Positions 34,566-43,974 are shown, counted from the first letter of the stretch. The stretch: DNA of 64,000 bases from Chitinophagaceae bacterium (GCA_019752045.1 JAIEMP010000005.1:248001-312000), one strand, 5' to 3'. Program-made: numbers and translations. Notes: generated by a model from the letters alone, not told the origin.

Positions 34566-37439
34566 TTACTTCCGGTTAAAAGGCTTTATTTTAAATAAAG
34601 CCTTTTTGTATTGTATTATCAGAACAATACTAATAAAGGCTGTACCGATGAATAAAAAGAAAGAAATACCCGGTTTGTTTTTTTGAGTTTGCAGTTGCAC
34701 ATCACCAATATAAATAAACTGCCCCCAGTATGCCGGAGATTTAAATCTTGGATCAATTTCTTTATTCGACAGTAAATCTTTTTTTGCAAGGTAAAGGGCC
34801 TGCTCTACCGTGAATTCCTTTTTTAAATAATCATGCATCTGCTGCATAAGAAAGGCTGTCGTCTGATCATCTGCTTTCCATAAAGAGCTAACTATACCGC
34901 TGCTTCCTGCATACATAAAACCTCTGGCAAGGCTCAAAAGTCCTTCACCCTGCGATTGCATTCCGCTTCCTGTTTCACAGGCGCTTAGTATTACCAGAGG
35001 ATTTTGATTAAACCGCATGGAATATAATTCGTGCAGATACAACCGGCTGCTTTCAATAACCTTTCCCTTTTGCGGATGAAACTGAATAAACGTGTTTCCG
35101 TTTAATGAGTCGTTTTCTTCTGCCTGTGCATGGGTGGCCAAATGTATAAGTGAGCAATTGCGTGCATGTTGCAGAAAATGTTCTTTGCTGGCCTCGCTGT
35201 TTTGTACAACAGTTCCCTGCAGAGATTGTATTTCTTCATTTGAGTGGATTAATGCAGGCAGAAATTGATGATTGACACGGAATGCTGCGTCTGCAAATGG
35301 AGCAGATGCATATGTTTGCCGGTTAACAGACCGGATTTGTTTTTTTTGTAACAGTAATGTAAACGAATAGTGGTACGAAATAATTTTTTCCTGCACCAGG
35401 TATATTCGCTCATCGGTATCGGTAATCAATGTTTCAAAAGGAATTGCATGTAATGGCCCGTCTGGTAAAATAATCCAGTGTTTTTTTTCATTAATAAAGG
35501 CCGGCAGTTCCTGTTGTATAAACCGGTGAAGCTTCGCAGATAAAGCATATCCGCTGAAACGTGTCCCTTCTTTTGGGTTGTGTAAAGCAGCCCTGTATTG
35601 AGTAAAAGATGTATTGATATCTGTTGTAACAGCTATACTAAAAACTTTTGCATCTTCCTTACCAACTGCAAGGCATATCAGTAATGAATCAACCCATATA
35701 TATTGCAATACTGCCACATCATTGTTTAATTGCTCCTGTATTTTTTTCAGGTTGGTGAGCAGTCCGGCAGAAGGATTTTGCAGAGCAGTGTATGAAGGAT
35801 AGTTCTCGTATTCTTTTTGCAGACGTGACAGTTTTATCTGAAGCTCTGTAATACGCTTTTTAATCAGACTGACCTGATCATTACTAATTGTGTTATTTAA
35901 TCTGGTTGTAAACACAGCCAGTAATTGTTTCAGATCTGTTTCCTGCTGCAACAACGAATCGGGCAATAATCCACTTAATTTCACTGCAGACTGTACCTGG
36001 TTGCGATGCAGGATATTGCCTTTGTAACTTTCTGTAATAAATAAAAAATCGTTCAGGTATTGCTGCTGTTGTTGATCATGGTATAGTAAAACCGCATTTT
36101 GTGCTGCCTGTTTATACAGAGCTTCAGATGTTTCATTAAAGAACATGGTGGCTTCATCATTATCAAAATTACTTTTGATATAGTTTGCAGTACGAATGCT
36201 GAGTAACCGGGTTTGTAAACTGTTTTTTAACCAGCGAATGTCCTTTGTTTTGCGGTAACGTTCGTCCAGCAACATTGCTTTTTGTTCCAGCACCTGGAAA
36301 AAAGTAATGGGTGATATTACTTCTGTTTCATTGTCAGGCAGGCTTTCTGCGTGATTGCCAGAAAATGAAAAATGCAGTTCCTGAAGTGCCATATTACACC
36401 AGGTCATTGCTTCATTGGCTAAACCCTGTTGCTGTGCAAGCTGTGAACGATATAAATAGCTGGTGGATTTGTCTTTGTTTTTTCCTGAAGCAGGTAATTG
36501 TTTAAACACAGCAATTGCAGAGTCAAAAACCTGTTCTGCCTGTTGAAGCTTTCCCTGCTTTTGGAAAATGCGGCCTTTCTCATTCAGTAGCCTTGCGTAT
36601 GCAGTGGACGTTTGATACGGTACTTTTTGGAGATAGAAAAAAGCACTGTCATATTGTTGCAGATAATAAAATGTATGCCCGATGTTTTGATACAGGCTTT
36701 CTCGTAACTGATCATACTGTAACAAAGAGCGGTACCGTTGAAGAGCTTGGTAGTAATCGCCGAGCCTTGAATAACAACCGGCGATATTATTTTTAAAACT
36801 CACAAGCGATTCATGATAACTGTCATCTGCCGGAGAAAGACGATCGGCCGCCAGTTGAAAATAGTTAATGGCCTGCCGGTAATTGGCGGCTTCAAAATAA
36901 ATAATGCCAAGTGAGTTGTAGAGAATTGGCAAGTCAATCAGATCTGTTTTATCAGTTGCCAGCCGTGATGCATATTCAAAATAAAAACGGGCACTGTCAA
37001 TTTCGCTGATGGAATATCGTGCAGAACCGAGATACAAGGCTGCCTGGTATAAATAGCCTGTATCATTTTTTTGTTTCGCCAGTTGTAAAGCTGTATGATA
37101 AAAAGGAATGGATGCAGGAAATCGTTGTTGACCCTGGTAAATATTGCCTGTTTTAATATGGCAATCAATTAAAACAGACGAAAGCGATGCATTGCTTTTT
37201 ACTGCAGCAATGGTTTTTTGATAATAGACAATAGCAAGGCTATCCGTTTCAACTGTAGGATCATCCAGATTGTAATAAGCATTGGCCTCTTTATAAAACG
37301 TAGTATAATCAACAGGAAGTTGCTGCAGCCATGAGCCGGTGGGTAGCAAACAGAACAGGGAAGTGATGATGACTAAATACTTCATTCGAATGCCAAGTAA
37401 CAAAAAATCTGTCCATCGGTTGAAAAAAAATGACTTCAT
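34566..37439 (-). CDS. Exported TPR-CHAT protease-like protein with C-terminal membrane anchor
   Basis: A 957-residue protein. MKYLVIITSLFCLLPTGSWL (start at 37385, the alternative ATG) is a signal sequence. Residues 50-430 are TPR repeats (IYFEAANYRQAINYFQLAAD), about 440-570 are helical/coiled, and the rest is a CHAT domain with His770 in IHLATHAQ and Cys821 in VILSACETG, the caspase-like dyad, both intact. A membrane helix (ISFFLFIGTAFISIVLII) and a short basic tail end the protein. CHAT domains are peptidases of the caspase/separase clan, and TPR-CHAT proteins act in bacterial immunity and signalling. Here the enzyme would face the periplasm. The ATG at 37439 overlaps the upstream stop (TGATG). 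Confidence 0.88.
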   Translation of the reverse strand: MKSFFFNRWTDFLLLGIRMKYLVIITSLFCLLPTGSWLQQLPVDYTTFYKEANAYYNLDDPTVETDSLAIVYYQKTIAAVKSNASLSSVLIDCHIKTGNIYQGQQRFPASIPFYHTALQLAKQKNDTGYLYQAALYLGSARYSISEIDSARFYFEYASRLATDKTDLIDLPILYNSLGIIYFEAANYRQAINYFQLAADRLSPADDSYHESLVSFKNNIAGCYSRLGDYYQALQRYRSLLQYDQLRESLYQNIGHTFYYLQQYDSAFFYLQKVPYQTSTAYARLLNEKGRIFQKQGKLQQAEQVFDSAIAVFKQLPASGKNKDKSTSYLYRSQLAQQQGLANEAMTWCNMALQELHFSFSGNHAESLPDNETEVISPITFFQVLEQKAMLLDERYRKTKDIRWLKNSLQTRLLSIRTANYIKSNFDNDEATMFFNETSEALYKQAAQNAVLLYHDQQQQQYLNDFLFITESYKGNILHRNQVQSAVKLSGLLPDSLLQQETDLKQLLAVFTTRLNNTISNDQVSLIKKRITELQIKLSRLQKEYENYPSYTALQNPSAGLLTNLKKIQEQLNNDVAVLQYIWVDSLLICLAVGKEDAKVFSIAVTTDINTSFTQYRAALHNPKEGTRFSGYALSAKLHRFIQQELPAFINEKKHWIILPDGPLHAIPFETLITDTDERIYLVQEKIISYHYSFTLLLQKKQIRSVNRQTYASAPFADAAFRVNHQFLPALIHSNEEIQSLQGTVVQNSEASKEHFLQHARNCSLIHLATHAQAEENDSLNGNTFIQFHPQKGKVIESSRLYLHELYSMRFNQNPLVILSACETGSGMQSQGEGLLSLARGFMYAGSSGIVSSLWKADDQTTAFLMQQMHDYLKKEFTVEQALYLAKKDLLSNKEIDPRFKSPAYWGQFIYIGDVQLQTQKNKPGISFFLFIGTAFISIVLIIQYKKALFKIKPFNRK
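34578..34606 (+). terminator. Terminator for the sigma/TPR operon, inside the 3' end of the CHAT gene
   Basis: AAAAGGCTTTATTT and AAATAAAGCCTTTT are perfect 14-base reverse complements separated by one base. In practice the loop takes the inner A/T pairs. A T run follows on the plus strand. The sequence also encodes the last residues of the convergent TPR-CHAT protein, so one stretch does both jobs. Confidence 0.7.
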
Positions 37440-38338
37440 CAAATAGCTCCAACAATAATCAGGATAGGAGGGCGCTTTGGTTTCAGGTAACTCTGGAACT
37501 CCATAGTACCGGTGAGCCGGCCATTCACTTCTGCTGCCTGGTTGCGACGGTTATTCAGTTCATTTAACAGTTGTTGAGGAATGTCGTTCACGGTTCGGAA
37601 ATAATGTATCTGCAACTGAATTTTTTGGAGTGCTTTGTTGCTCGCATCGGCCAAACGATAATACATCAGTAAATCTTTTCGTGTGCCGTTGGCTGGTGTT
37701 CCCGATCCAAACAAACCGGCCCTGAAAGATGCTTCCAGATCAATGGTTCCTGTTTTTGGGTTAACTAATAATTTATCCTGGATAACCCCGGGAATATCAT
37801 CATTACCGTCGTTATCAAGATCTGTTTCATCAAACACACAACGTTGATCTTCTTCCACATCATCATCATCATCCGGACAGGGGAGCAATAACTCCGGCCT
37901 TGCATTGTAAATAGGAAAGGCCGTATCGTAAGTATCTGGTGTTGCACCAAGATCGTAAATACCGTCAGCATAATCAATCCCTGAAATCACAAGTTTAACA
38001 CTGTCAATAGCTAAGCCTTGCTGATTAACTGCAAATACTTTGTAGCGTAAACCTGATTCACTTTTACTGATATTTATACGTCCCGTAACAGAGTCAATGG
38101 AAAGTCCTCCCGGAATAGCTTTGTATACAGTTGTTTCTATTGGTCTTGAAACAACAGGTGCAAACTTATCTGCCGTAAGTTGATGGTTGTAAAACAGGGT
38201 ATCACCATAAGACAGTTTGCCCGTTTGCTGCTGTGTTGCAGGGTTACCTGCATCAGGGTTGCTGTTTATTTTTTGGCATGCGTTTATAAAATTCACCAGT
38301 ACAATCAGCCATGCCGCTCTGTTTTTATACTTCAACAT
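37439..38338 (-). CDS. Acidic secreted lipoprotein upstream of the TPR-CHAT gene
   Basis: A 299-residue protein with a lipobox-like end of the signal peptide (NFINAC). The part SIDSVTGRINISKSESGLRY then KVFAVNQQGLAIDSVKLVIS resembles an Ig/cadherin-like fold of the 'putative Ig' type. PCPDDDDDVEEDQRCVFDET and DLDNDGNDDIPG are calcium-type Asp loops. The stop overlaps the start of the TPR-CHAT gene (TGATG), so the two are translationally coupled and probably work together at the envelope. Function otherwise unknown. Confidence 0.75.
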   Translation of the reverse strand: MLKYKNRAAWLIVLVNFINACQKINSNPDAGNPATQQQTGKLSYGDTLFYNHQLTADKFAPVVSRPIETTVYKAIPGGLSIDSVTGRINISKSESGLRYKVFAVNQQGLAIDSVKLVISGIDYADGIYDLGATPDTYDTAFPIYNARPELLLPCPDDDDDVEEDQRCVFDETDLDNDGNDDIPGVIQDKLLVNPKTGTIDLEASFRAGLFGSGTPANGTRKDLLMYYRLADASNKALQKIQLQIHYFRTVNDIPQQLLNELNNRRNQAAEVNGRLTGTMEFQSYLKPKRPPILIIVGAI

Positions 38339-38579
38339 AAGGTTTTTAACTTGTTAGTGTTTGCTGATGTTTCAGATGTAACCATTTTAACTGAAAAAAG
38401 TTTGATTCATCCTCATTACCGGAGGATGATGTACATGAAAACTTCCTCTTTCCTGTGTAACCCACGTTGCAAAAATCTTGCTGAAAATTGATTTTCTTAT
38501 TAAATCTATTAAAATACTGTGAGCTGTGGTTACATCAACTTGTTGAACGGTTACAAACTATCACAATAAACAGAATAGC

Positions 38580-39386
38580 ATGAAACAACAATTTTTTTCT
38601 TCTGCAAAAACTCTATTGCTGTCTGCGGGTTTGTTATTTCTGGGAAATGGTTGCGAAACCCTGACGAATCAGGAACTGGTAAATGCCGTTTCAGATAATA
38701 CAGCCGGCGACACTGCGGTACAATCCGTCTCTCTTGTAATTGATGAAGAAAGTATTGACAATGGTAATAAGCCAAACAACTTTTCAGAGGTTGATGTGAA
38801 CGATCAGATTGCAAGAATTGGTCAGCGACAGATACTTCAATATTTTAAAGACAATGTTGGTAAAACCATTACACTGTATACAGGTGAAGTAGGTGATGAA
38901 GGATGGCATGCACTAAAAACTATTCCGGATTCATGGAAAACTGCAGGTCCAACAGCAAACGGTACACGTAATTTTCTGTTGGCAGGTCCCGGACTTGGCA
39001 GTGGCAACGACCCTGAAAAGTATTTAGATAAAATTCCTGATGTAACACCCCTGCGTGCAACCGGATTAAAAATGCTGATTGGTAAAACCGTGTTTGCAGT
39101 AGTGTATGACAGTGATGTTTCCATCAACTATTCACCATTGAACGGCAGTTTAAAAGGCGATAATCTTGGTATTGTTGCATTTGATGTGATAGAAGTGAAA
39201 AAACGTACCGATGGGTCAAGCGGATCATTACCTGCCGTAACTGTTCGTATTCGTGATGGCGCACAGGCAAGCGCAGCTGTATTAAAATTGTTCAGTAACG
39301 CACCTGTTCCCCGTTCTTCTTCTGAACCCTATGATATTAATCCACCTGCTTCTGCACCAGCAGCTGTATTCGTGGATGCACAGTAA
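38580..39386 (+). CDS. Secreted protein, probable lipoprotein, unknown function
   Basis: A 268-residue protein with signal MKQQFFSSAKTLLLSAGLLF then LGNGCETL, where the Cys could be lipidated. The mature part is rich in Gly, Asn and Asp and has no domain I recognise (RNFLLAGPGLGSGNDPEKYL; VTVRIRDGAQASAAVLKLFS). It is divergent from the lipoprotein/TPR-CHAT operon with 241 bases between, and ends in a strong shared terminator. Confidence 0.7.
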   Translation: MKQQFFSSAKTLLLSAGLLFLGNGCETLTNQELVNAVSDNTAGDTAVQSVSLVIDEESIDNGNKPNNFSEVDVNDQIARIGQRQILQYFKDNVGKTITLYTGEVGDEGWHALKTIPDSWKTAGPTANGTRNFLLAGPGLGSGNDPEKYLDKIPDVTPLRATGLKMLIGKTVFAVVYDSDVSINYSPLNGSLKGDNLGIVAFDVIEVKKRTDGSSGSLPAVTVRIRDGAQASAAVLKLFSNAPVPRSSSEPYDINPPASAPAAVFVDAQ

Positions 39387-39399
39387 GCTTCGTTTATAT

Positions 39400-39441
39400 C
39401 CTGAAAAAAGCCGAAAGATTTTTCTTTCGGCTTTTTTCAGG
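39400..39441. terminator. Bidirectional intrinsic terminator
   Basis: A perfect 19-bp inverted repeat (CCTGAAAAAAGCCGAAAGA and its complement) around a TTTT loop. A and T runs in the stem let it work in both directions, serving the two convergent lipoprotein genes on either side. Confidence 0.9.
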
Positions 39442-39464
39442 ACTATTCACATCATCATTTTATT

Positions 39465-40472
39465 TTAATCGCAGTGATGATAATTGATCCACTCGCCAAT
39501 TCGTCCTGCCGCCGCCGCTGCAGCACTGTTACTGTAATTGCGCAGATTAGAAGTTGTGAGTTTAGGTAAAGTGCTGAGCCAGTTTTCAACAATGCTTACA
39601 TCTGCCCATACTGTTGCTGCAGGTAATACAGTGTTGCCACTCAGTTTAATAGCGGCCACCTGTAAAAATCCTTTTTTAGTATCAGCAATACCACCTGCAT
39701 TACTTGCATTCCAGATCGCTTTTCCTTCAGCCTGTGTATAATGATGCCCGCCAATGGTTACATTTCCTGCGGCGGCTGCATTTACATCGGGCCATACTAA
39801 TCCGGGCTTTGCAAACCAATAACCCTGACTTAAACTGCAACCTTCATCCGGTGCAACACATCCAAAACCGGCAAAACAAAACGAGCCACAACCCGTGTTT
39901 CCGCCAGATTTGTACCAAGCTGGAACAGCAGGATCTACCTGAAAATTCTGATTGACCGTTAAACGGTAATACGATTTTGCCGTGCCTGTTGTACCGAAAT
40001 CAAATTTCAAAACCGGATTGGTAATGGAGCAACCGTTGATGTTAGGATTATTTAATGATGGATCTGGAGCAAAGCTGGGTGTAAAAGCAGTCCATGTTTG
40101 TGCATCTGCACTGTATGCACCGCTAATGACATGTTGTATGGTTGCACATTGCCCCAGTGAAATGGCCCAGTGACTTAAGTTTTGCAAGGTTCCGTTTGTT
40201 CCGTTGCCGGGGTTTGGATTGGCTACACTCCAGGTCCATGTCCAGGTGCCATTGTTATTATTTATTACTCCTTCCAGAATAACAGTATAAGGACCGGCGC
40301 AGGAGGCACTGGCTTCTACCGGGCCGGATAACTGGTTGTTAAAGGCTGAAAGAGACTGGTCATTAGCAGCCGGTGCCAGCAATTCTTCCTTTTTCTGATC
40401 GGGTGTTTTTTGGCAGGCTTGCCAAACAAACATTGAAAAAACAAACAACAATGAGTTTACAATGCGTGTCAT
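39465..40472 (-). CDS. Secreted lipoprotein with GYWFAKP motif, unknown function
   Basis: A 335-residue protein whose signal peptide ends in a lipobox (VWQACQ). A Cys-rich middle (NTGCGSFCFAGFGCVAPDEG) is followed by CSLSQGYWFAKPGLVWPDVN, VTIGGHHYTQAEGKAIW and a C-terminal Ala-rich helix ending INYHHCD. The block from GYWFAKP to EGKAIW looks like a conserved module of exported Bacteroidota proteins, but I know no function for it. Surface location is likely. Confidence 0.72.
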   Translation of the reverse strand: MTRIVNSLLFVFSMFVWQACQKTPDQKKEELLAPAANDQSLSAFNNQLSGPVEASASCAGPYTVILEGVINNNNGTWTWTWSVANPNPGNGTNGTLQNLSHWAISLGQCATIQHVISGAYSADAQTWTAFTPSFAPDPSLNNPNINGCSITNPVLKFDFGTTGTAKSYYRLTVNQNFQVDPAVPAWYKSGGNTGCGSFCFAGFGCVAPDEGCSLSQGYWFAKPGLVWPDVNAAAAGNVTIGGHHYTQAEGKAIWNASNAGGIADTKKGFLQVAAIKLSGNTVLPAATVWADVSIVENWLSTLPKLTTSNLRNYSNSAAAAAAGRIGEWINYHHCD

Positions 40473-40707
40473 AATTTTTAGATTTGGGTATCAATAAAAG
40501 AAGACTGGATTTTGAAGAAGAGAATCAGTGGATATAGGAGGGTTCGTAAAAATACTCTTTGTAACAGCTAACTGCAAGTCTCTTGCGATATTTATTTAAA
40601 CTATATTCAAAATCGGCGTAACTCTCCTTGCAGTTTTTTTAATCATAGGAATAAAAATTTAACGACTTCTTTCTGCCGTGCTACCTGCAATCAGTTATTT
40701 TTAGAAA

Positions 40708-41445
40708 ATGAACAACATGAATACAGCAAGTGAGATAAAATTTTTGGAAGGTCCGCAAAGCAGATGGCGTGAGTTTACGTTTGCATGGAAAGTGTTTATT
40801 GAGTTTATCCGTGGTTACAGAAGTTTATCTTTTGTCGGGCCCTGTGTTACTATCTTTGGCTCTGCCCGATATGAAGAAGACCATGAGTATTACAAACTCA
40901 CGCAAAAAGTTGGTGCCGAAGTTGCCAAATTGGGTTTTACAGTTATGACAGGTGGCGGCCCCGGTTTAATGGAAGCCGCCAATCGTGGTGCAAAAGATGT
41001 TGGCGGAAGAAGTGTTGGTTGCAACATCGTGCTGCCTTTTGAACAGAAACCAAATCCTTATCTGGACCGTTGGGTGAACATCCGTTATTTCTTTGTACGT
41101 AAAACATTACTCATTAAATATTCCTATGCATTCATCTGTATGCCGGGTGGTTTTGGTACACTGGATGAGTTGTTTGAATCCATTACATTAATTCAAACCA
41201 AAAAGATCAAAGATTTTCCGGTGATTGTATTTGATAAAGCTTTTCATAAAGAAATGATGGATCATATTGAGCTGATGAAACAGAAAGGAACCATTTCGCC
41301 CGAAGATGATCAGTTATTTTTTGTGACCGACTCCGTTGAAGATGCCATGAAGGTATTAACAGAAAAAAGTATTAAACGGTTTGATCTGCGGCAGGAAACG
41401 CCCAAACCATTTGCCTGGCTATTTGAACGTAGAAAAAAGGTTTAA
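40708..41445 (+). CDS. LOG-family (TIGR00730) protein
   Basis: A 245-residue Rossmann-fold protein. VTIFGSARYEEDHEYYKLTQ opens the domain. GGGPGLMEAANRGAKDVGGR and CMPGGFGTLDELFESITLIQ are the GGGxGxME and PGGxGTxxE nucleotide-binding and catalytic motifs. Family members cleave nucleoside 5'-monophosphates at the N-glycosidic bond (cytokinin-activating or nucleotide-salvage enzymes). The base preferred here is not visible. Single gene, ending 7 bases before a convergent transporter gene. Confidence 0.92.
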   Translation: MNNMNTASEIKFLEGPQSRWREFTFAWKVFIEFIRGYRSLSFVGPCVTIFGSARYEEDHEYYKLTQKVGAEVAKLGFTVMTGGGPGLMEAANRGAKDVGGRSVGCNIVLPFEQKPNPYLDRWVNIRYFFVRKTLLIKYSYAFICMPGGFGTLDELFESITLIQTKKIKDFPVIVFDKAFHKEMMDHIELMKQKGTISPEDDQLFFVTDSVEDAMKVLTEKSIKRFDLRQETPKPFAWLFERRKKV

Positions 41446-41452
41446 TCTGCTG

Positions 41453-42343
41453 TCAGTCTTTTTTCCTGTTTACAAAATACACACCGGTAAAAATAAGTGC
41501 TGCAGCAATGAGTTTGTAAGGAGAGAGTTGTTCTTTAAAAAATAAAGCAGATACAATGGCGGAGAATACCGGTTGCAGGTAAATATAGGAACCAACTGCC
41601 CCCGCACTCAAATGCTGTAAACCATACACTGTAAAATAATAAGCAAGAAAGGTAGCGCCTATCACCACAAAGATGAGTGCTGCAATATGTGAAGTGCTGA
41701 ACAACTGCCAGTCTACTGCTGCAAACTCCTGCCAGCAAAAAGGGAATATCATTAGAATACCAAAACTGAACACCCAACGAATAACATGTACAGGACTGTA
41801 TTTCCGCATCAGTGGTTTTACCAACACAAAATAAAAGGCATAGGATACAGCATTGATGATAATCAGGAGATCGCCCAATAACATATTGCTGCCAATAACG
41901 GAGTTCTCTCTTGCAAGTATCAACAATACTGCACCGCAGATGGCCAGTGAAAGACCAAGGATTTTCAGCAAGGTTACTCTCTCAGTTTTTAAAACAAAAG
42001 CCAGCAATAAAATAAATACCGGTGTAACAAGAATGAGTAAAGCTCCATGTATGGGTGTTGTTAATGTAAGTCCTTTAATGAAGAGCAGTTGATTAATGGC
42101 CACTCCGGTTAATGCACACAACAAAAAACGGGGAATATCTTTTTTATCAATACCTGCTTTTGATGGTTTGAGCGAATACAGCATCCAGAATAAAAGAACT
42201 GCAACACTTACACGGATAAAGTTTAAACCAAAGGGTTGAATGTATGCAGGCGAAATATATTTTACTACACTGAAGTTGATTCCGAACAACAGGTTGGTGG
42301 CCAATACGGCCCAATGCGCTTTTTTTGTTTGCAGTGCAGTCAA
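41453..42343 (-). CDS. EamA/DMT-family transporter
   Basis: A 296-residue protein with ten membrane helices in two EamA repeats. The first repeat opens WAVLATNLLFGINFSVVKYI, the second DLLIIINAVSYAFYFVLVKP. HLSAGAVGSYIYLQPVFSAI ends the second half with the usual Gly/Pro pattern. Family members export or import metabolites such as amino acids or nucleotide precursors; the substrate is unknown. It lies 45 bases after a glycosyltransferase gene on the same strand. Confidence 0.9.
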   Translation of the reverse strand: MTALQTKKAHWAVLATNLLFGINFSVVKYISPAYIQPFGLNFIRVSVAVLLFWMLYSLKPSKAGIDKKDIPRFLLCALTGVAINQLLFIKGLTLTTPIHGALLILVTPVFILLLAFVLKTERVTLLKILGLSLAICGAVLLILARENSVIGSNMLLGDLLIIINAVSYAFYFVLVKPLMRKYSPVHVIRWVFSFGILMIFPFCWQEFAAVDWQLFSTSHIAALIFVVIGATFLAYYFTVYGLQHLSAGAVGSYIYLQPVFSAIVSALFFKEQLSPYKLIAAALIFTGVYFVNRKKD

Positions 42344-42388
42344 TAGTCAATGAAAGCGGCAAAGTTATCAGGAAATGAAGTAGATCAG

Positions 42389-43480
42389 CTATTTGCTCTT
42401 GAGTAATTCATCCATTACCTGTTGATACCAATTAAAGTCAACATCGGTAAATGGTTGCTCATACGAAAACGATTGAGCTGTTTGTAATGCAGTTTCAACA
42501 TCAAACTGATCTTGTTGAAGAGTTGGAAATAATTGTTGCTCCTGCATATGTGCTGCCAGATATTCCTGTTCGGGTTGGCCAGGTGTTGGAATAAGTATGG
42601 CCTTCTTCTTTAGTCTGATTAAATCCATCAAGGTTGTATATCCGCTTCTGCACAGAATGATTTCAGATGATGCAATAGCCTGTTGCATTTGATGAGCAGG
42701 TAAATGCGTATGAACAGTTATATGATCAATCAATGGAAGAGTGGATGATTGTTGATGGGGTAACCCTCTTACAAATAACACCTTTCCTGTAAAGGTTTGC
42801 AGTTGATGATAGAGTGTTTGTTCAAGTATGGTTCGTTGCGGTTCCGGTCCGGAAAGCAAGACCATGAGATCATACATTGGTTCAACCGGCAAAACAGTTT
42901 CGAATCTGGATACAAGTCCTAAATAAGTTGGTTGAACAAGTTGTTTAAACGGATGAGACAATTCTCCTGCAAGATTTTTAGTTCCTTCAAGATCGGGTAC
43001 CCACACCTTGTTGAAGGGTTTCATATAACGAGCATGGATCTGTTGTAACAAACCATTCAACCATTTTCCTTTACCTGAATGAATGAGCAATTGATGGGTG
43101 ATATAAATGCTGTAGACTTTTTTGTGATAGAAACCCGGGCGGTTATCGCTGATGATAAAATCAAACTCTTCTTTCTTCAGCAATTCATTCAACCATTTAT
43201 GTTCCTTGCGGATGTTGCCGATGATACCCGGCAATTGCAGGAGCATACTGCCAAACAGAGATGATCCGGAACTGTAGCGGATATTGTATCCGTCGAGTTG
43301 TTTAATTTCAAGATCGGGAAATTCCCTCGTTAATAAACTTGCGGGTGCTCCGCTTGTTGCCAGTACAACTTCACAACCTTTTTTCCGTAAATACCGAATA
43401 ATGGGAATGCAACGTGTGGCATGGCCCAGACCCCAATCGAGCGGAGCCAGTAAAACCCGGGTCTTTTTTTGTGCATTCAT
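42389..43480 (-). CDS. MurG/GT28-like glycosyltransferase
   Basis: A 363-residue GT-B protein. VLLAPLDWGLGHATRCIPII with RYLRKKGCEVVLATSGAPAS is the conserved N-terminal Gly-rich loop of this Bacteroidota group. The C-terminal half has DLMVLLSGPEPQRTILEQTL and SSEIILCRSGYTTLMDLIRL, with LIPTPGQPEQEYLAAHM, the sugar-nucleotide site of GT28 proteins. Donor and acceptor are unknown. Divergent from a tiny lipoprotein gene. Confidence 0.85.
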   Translation of the reverse strand: MNAQKKTRVLLAPLDWGLGHATRCIPIIRYLRKKGCEVVLATSGAPASLLTREFPDLEIKQLDGYNIRYSSGSSLFGSMLLQLPGIIGNIRKEHKWLNELLKKEEFDFIISDNRPGFYHKKVYSIYITHQLLIHSGKGKWLNGLLQQIHARYMKPFNKVWVPDLEGTKNLAGELSHPFKQLVQPTYLGLVSRFETVLPVEPMYDLMVLLSGPEPQRTILEQTLYHQLQTFTGKVLFVRGLPHQQSSTLPLIDHITVHTHLPAHQMQQAIASSEIILCRSGYTTLMDLIRLKKKAILIPTPGQPEQEYLAAHMQEQQLFPTLQQDQFDVETALQTAQSFSYEQPFTDVDFNWYQQVMDELLKSK

Positions 43481-43547
43481 TCAACAAATAACAATAATTG
43501 AGGTGAAAAATAGTTATTTTGTAAGTCACGTTTAAAACAAATATCCA

Positions 43548-43706
43548 ATGACACCTGAAAATTTTATGAGATTCCTGATGCAGCGTTCAACCAAGTTTGG
43601 TTTTCTTTTGTTAATTGTATCAGTTCTGTTGATGTCGTCCGGTTGCAGCGCATCAAAAAAGAACAGTTGCGGATGCCCGAATAAAAAGGGGATGGTAGGG
43701 TACTAA
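43548..43706 (+). CDS. Tiny lipoprotein (52 residues)
   Basis: A very short gene with a convincing lipoprotein signal: RFLMQRSTKFGFLLLIVSVL then LMSSGC, followed by a Cys-rich mature peptide SASKKNSCGCPNKKGMVGY. The lipobox SSGC and the CGC pair make chance unlikely. It is followed 15 bases later by another small gene on the same strand and then a terminator. Function unknown; metal binding through the cysteines is possible. Confidence 0.7.
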   Translation: MTPENFMRFLMQRSTKFGFLLLIVSVLLMSSGCSASKKNSCGCPNKKGMVGY

Positions 43707-43721
43707 AAAAGAAGCTGAAAA

Positions 43722-43973
43722 ATGAAACATCGTCAACGAAGAGATTTATTGGTTCTGTTGAATAACGAACACCGGAGCCAGCAGGCTATTGATCATGAAG
43801 TGGAGTGGCTGCACGATGTATTATTTCATGTAGAAGAGCTGGAGAATTTCTGTAAAGCACATGAGGTGCTGGATGTTAACCGGTTTAAAGTGATAAACAA
43901 TATTCCTAAAATCCGCCGGATCGTTTTACGAAAAGAAATAAAGCCGTTTGAATTTATCAGTAATAAGAATTAA
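43722..43973 (+). CDS. Small conserved-looking cytoplasmic protein
   Basis: An 83-residue protein, charged and mostly helical (EVEWLHDVLFHVEELENFCK, NNIPKIRRIVLRKEIKPFEF), without signal or membrane segment. I do not recognise a family. It follows the tiny lipoprotein gene by 15 bases and is closed by an intrinsic terminator directly after its stop codon, which supports both genes as one short transcript. Confidence 0.6.
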   Translation: MKHRQRRDLLVLLNNEHRSQQAIDHEVEWLHDVLFHVEELENFCKAHEVLDVNRFKVINNIPKIRRIVLRKEIKPFEFISNKN

Positions 43974-43974
43974 A

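Noticed and set aside
34566-37439. TPR-CHAT protein as part of a type III-E CRISPR (Craspase) system
   Set aside because: No Cas gene or repeat-spacer array is in the window. The protein has an export signal and membrane anchor, unlike the cytoplasmic Craspase partner.
37851-37875. CATCATCATCATC tract as a microsatellite for phase variation
   Set aside because: It codes for a run of Asp in an Asp-rich, calcium-loop-like region, and three-base units would not shift the frame.
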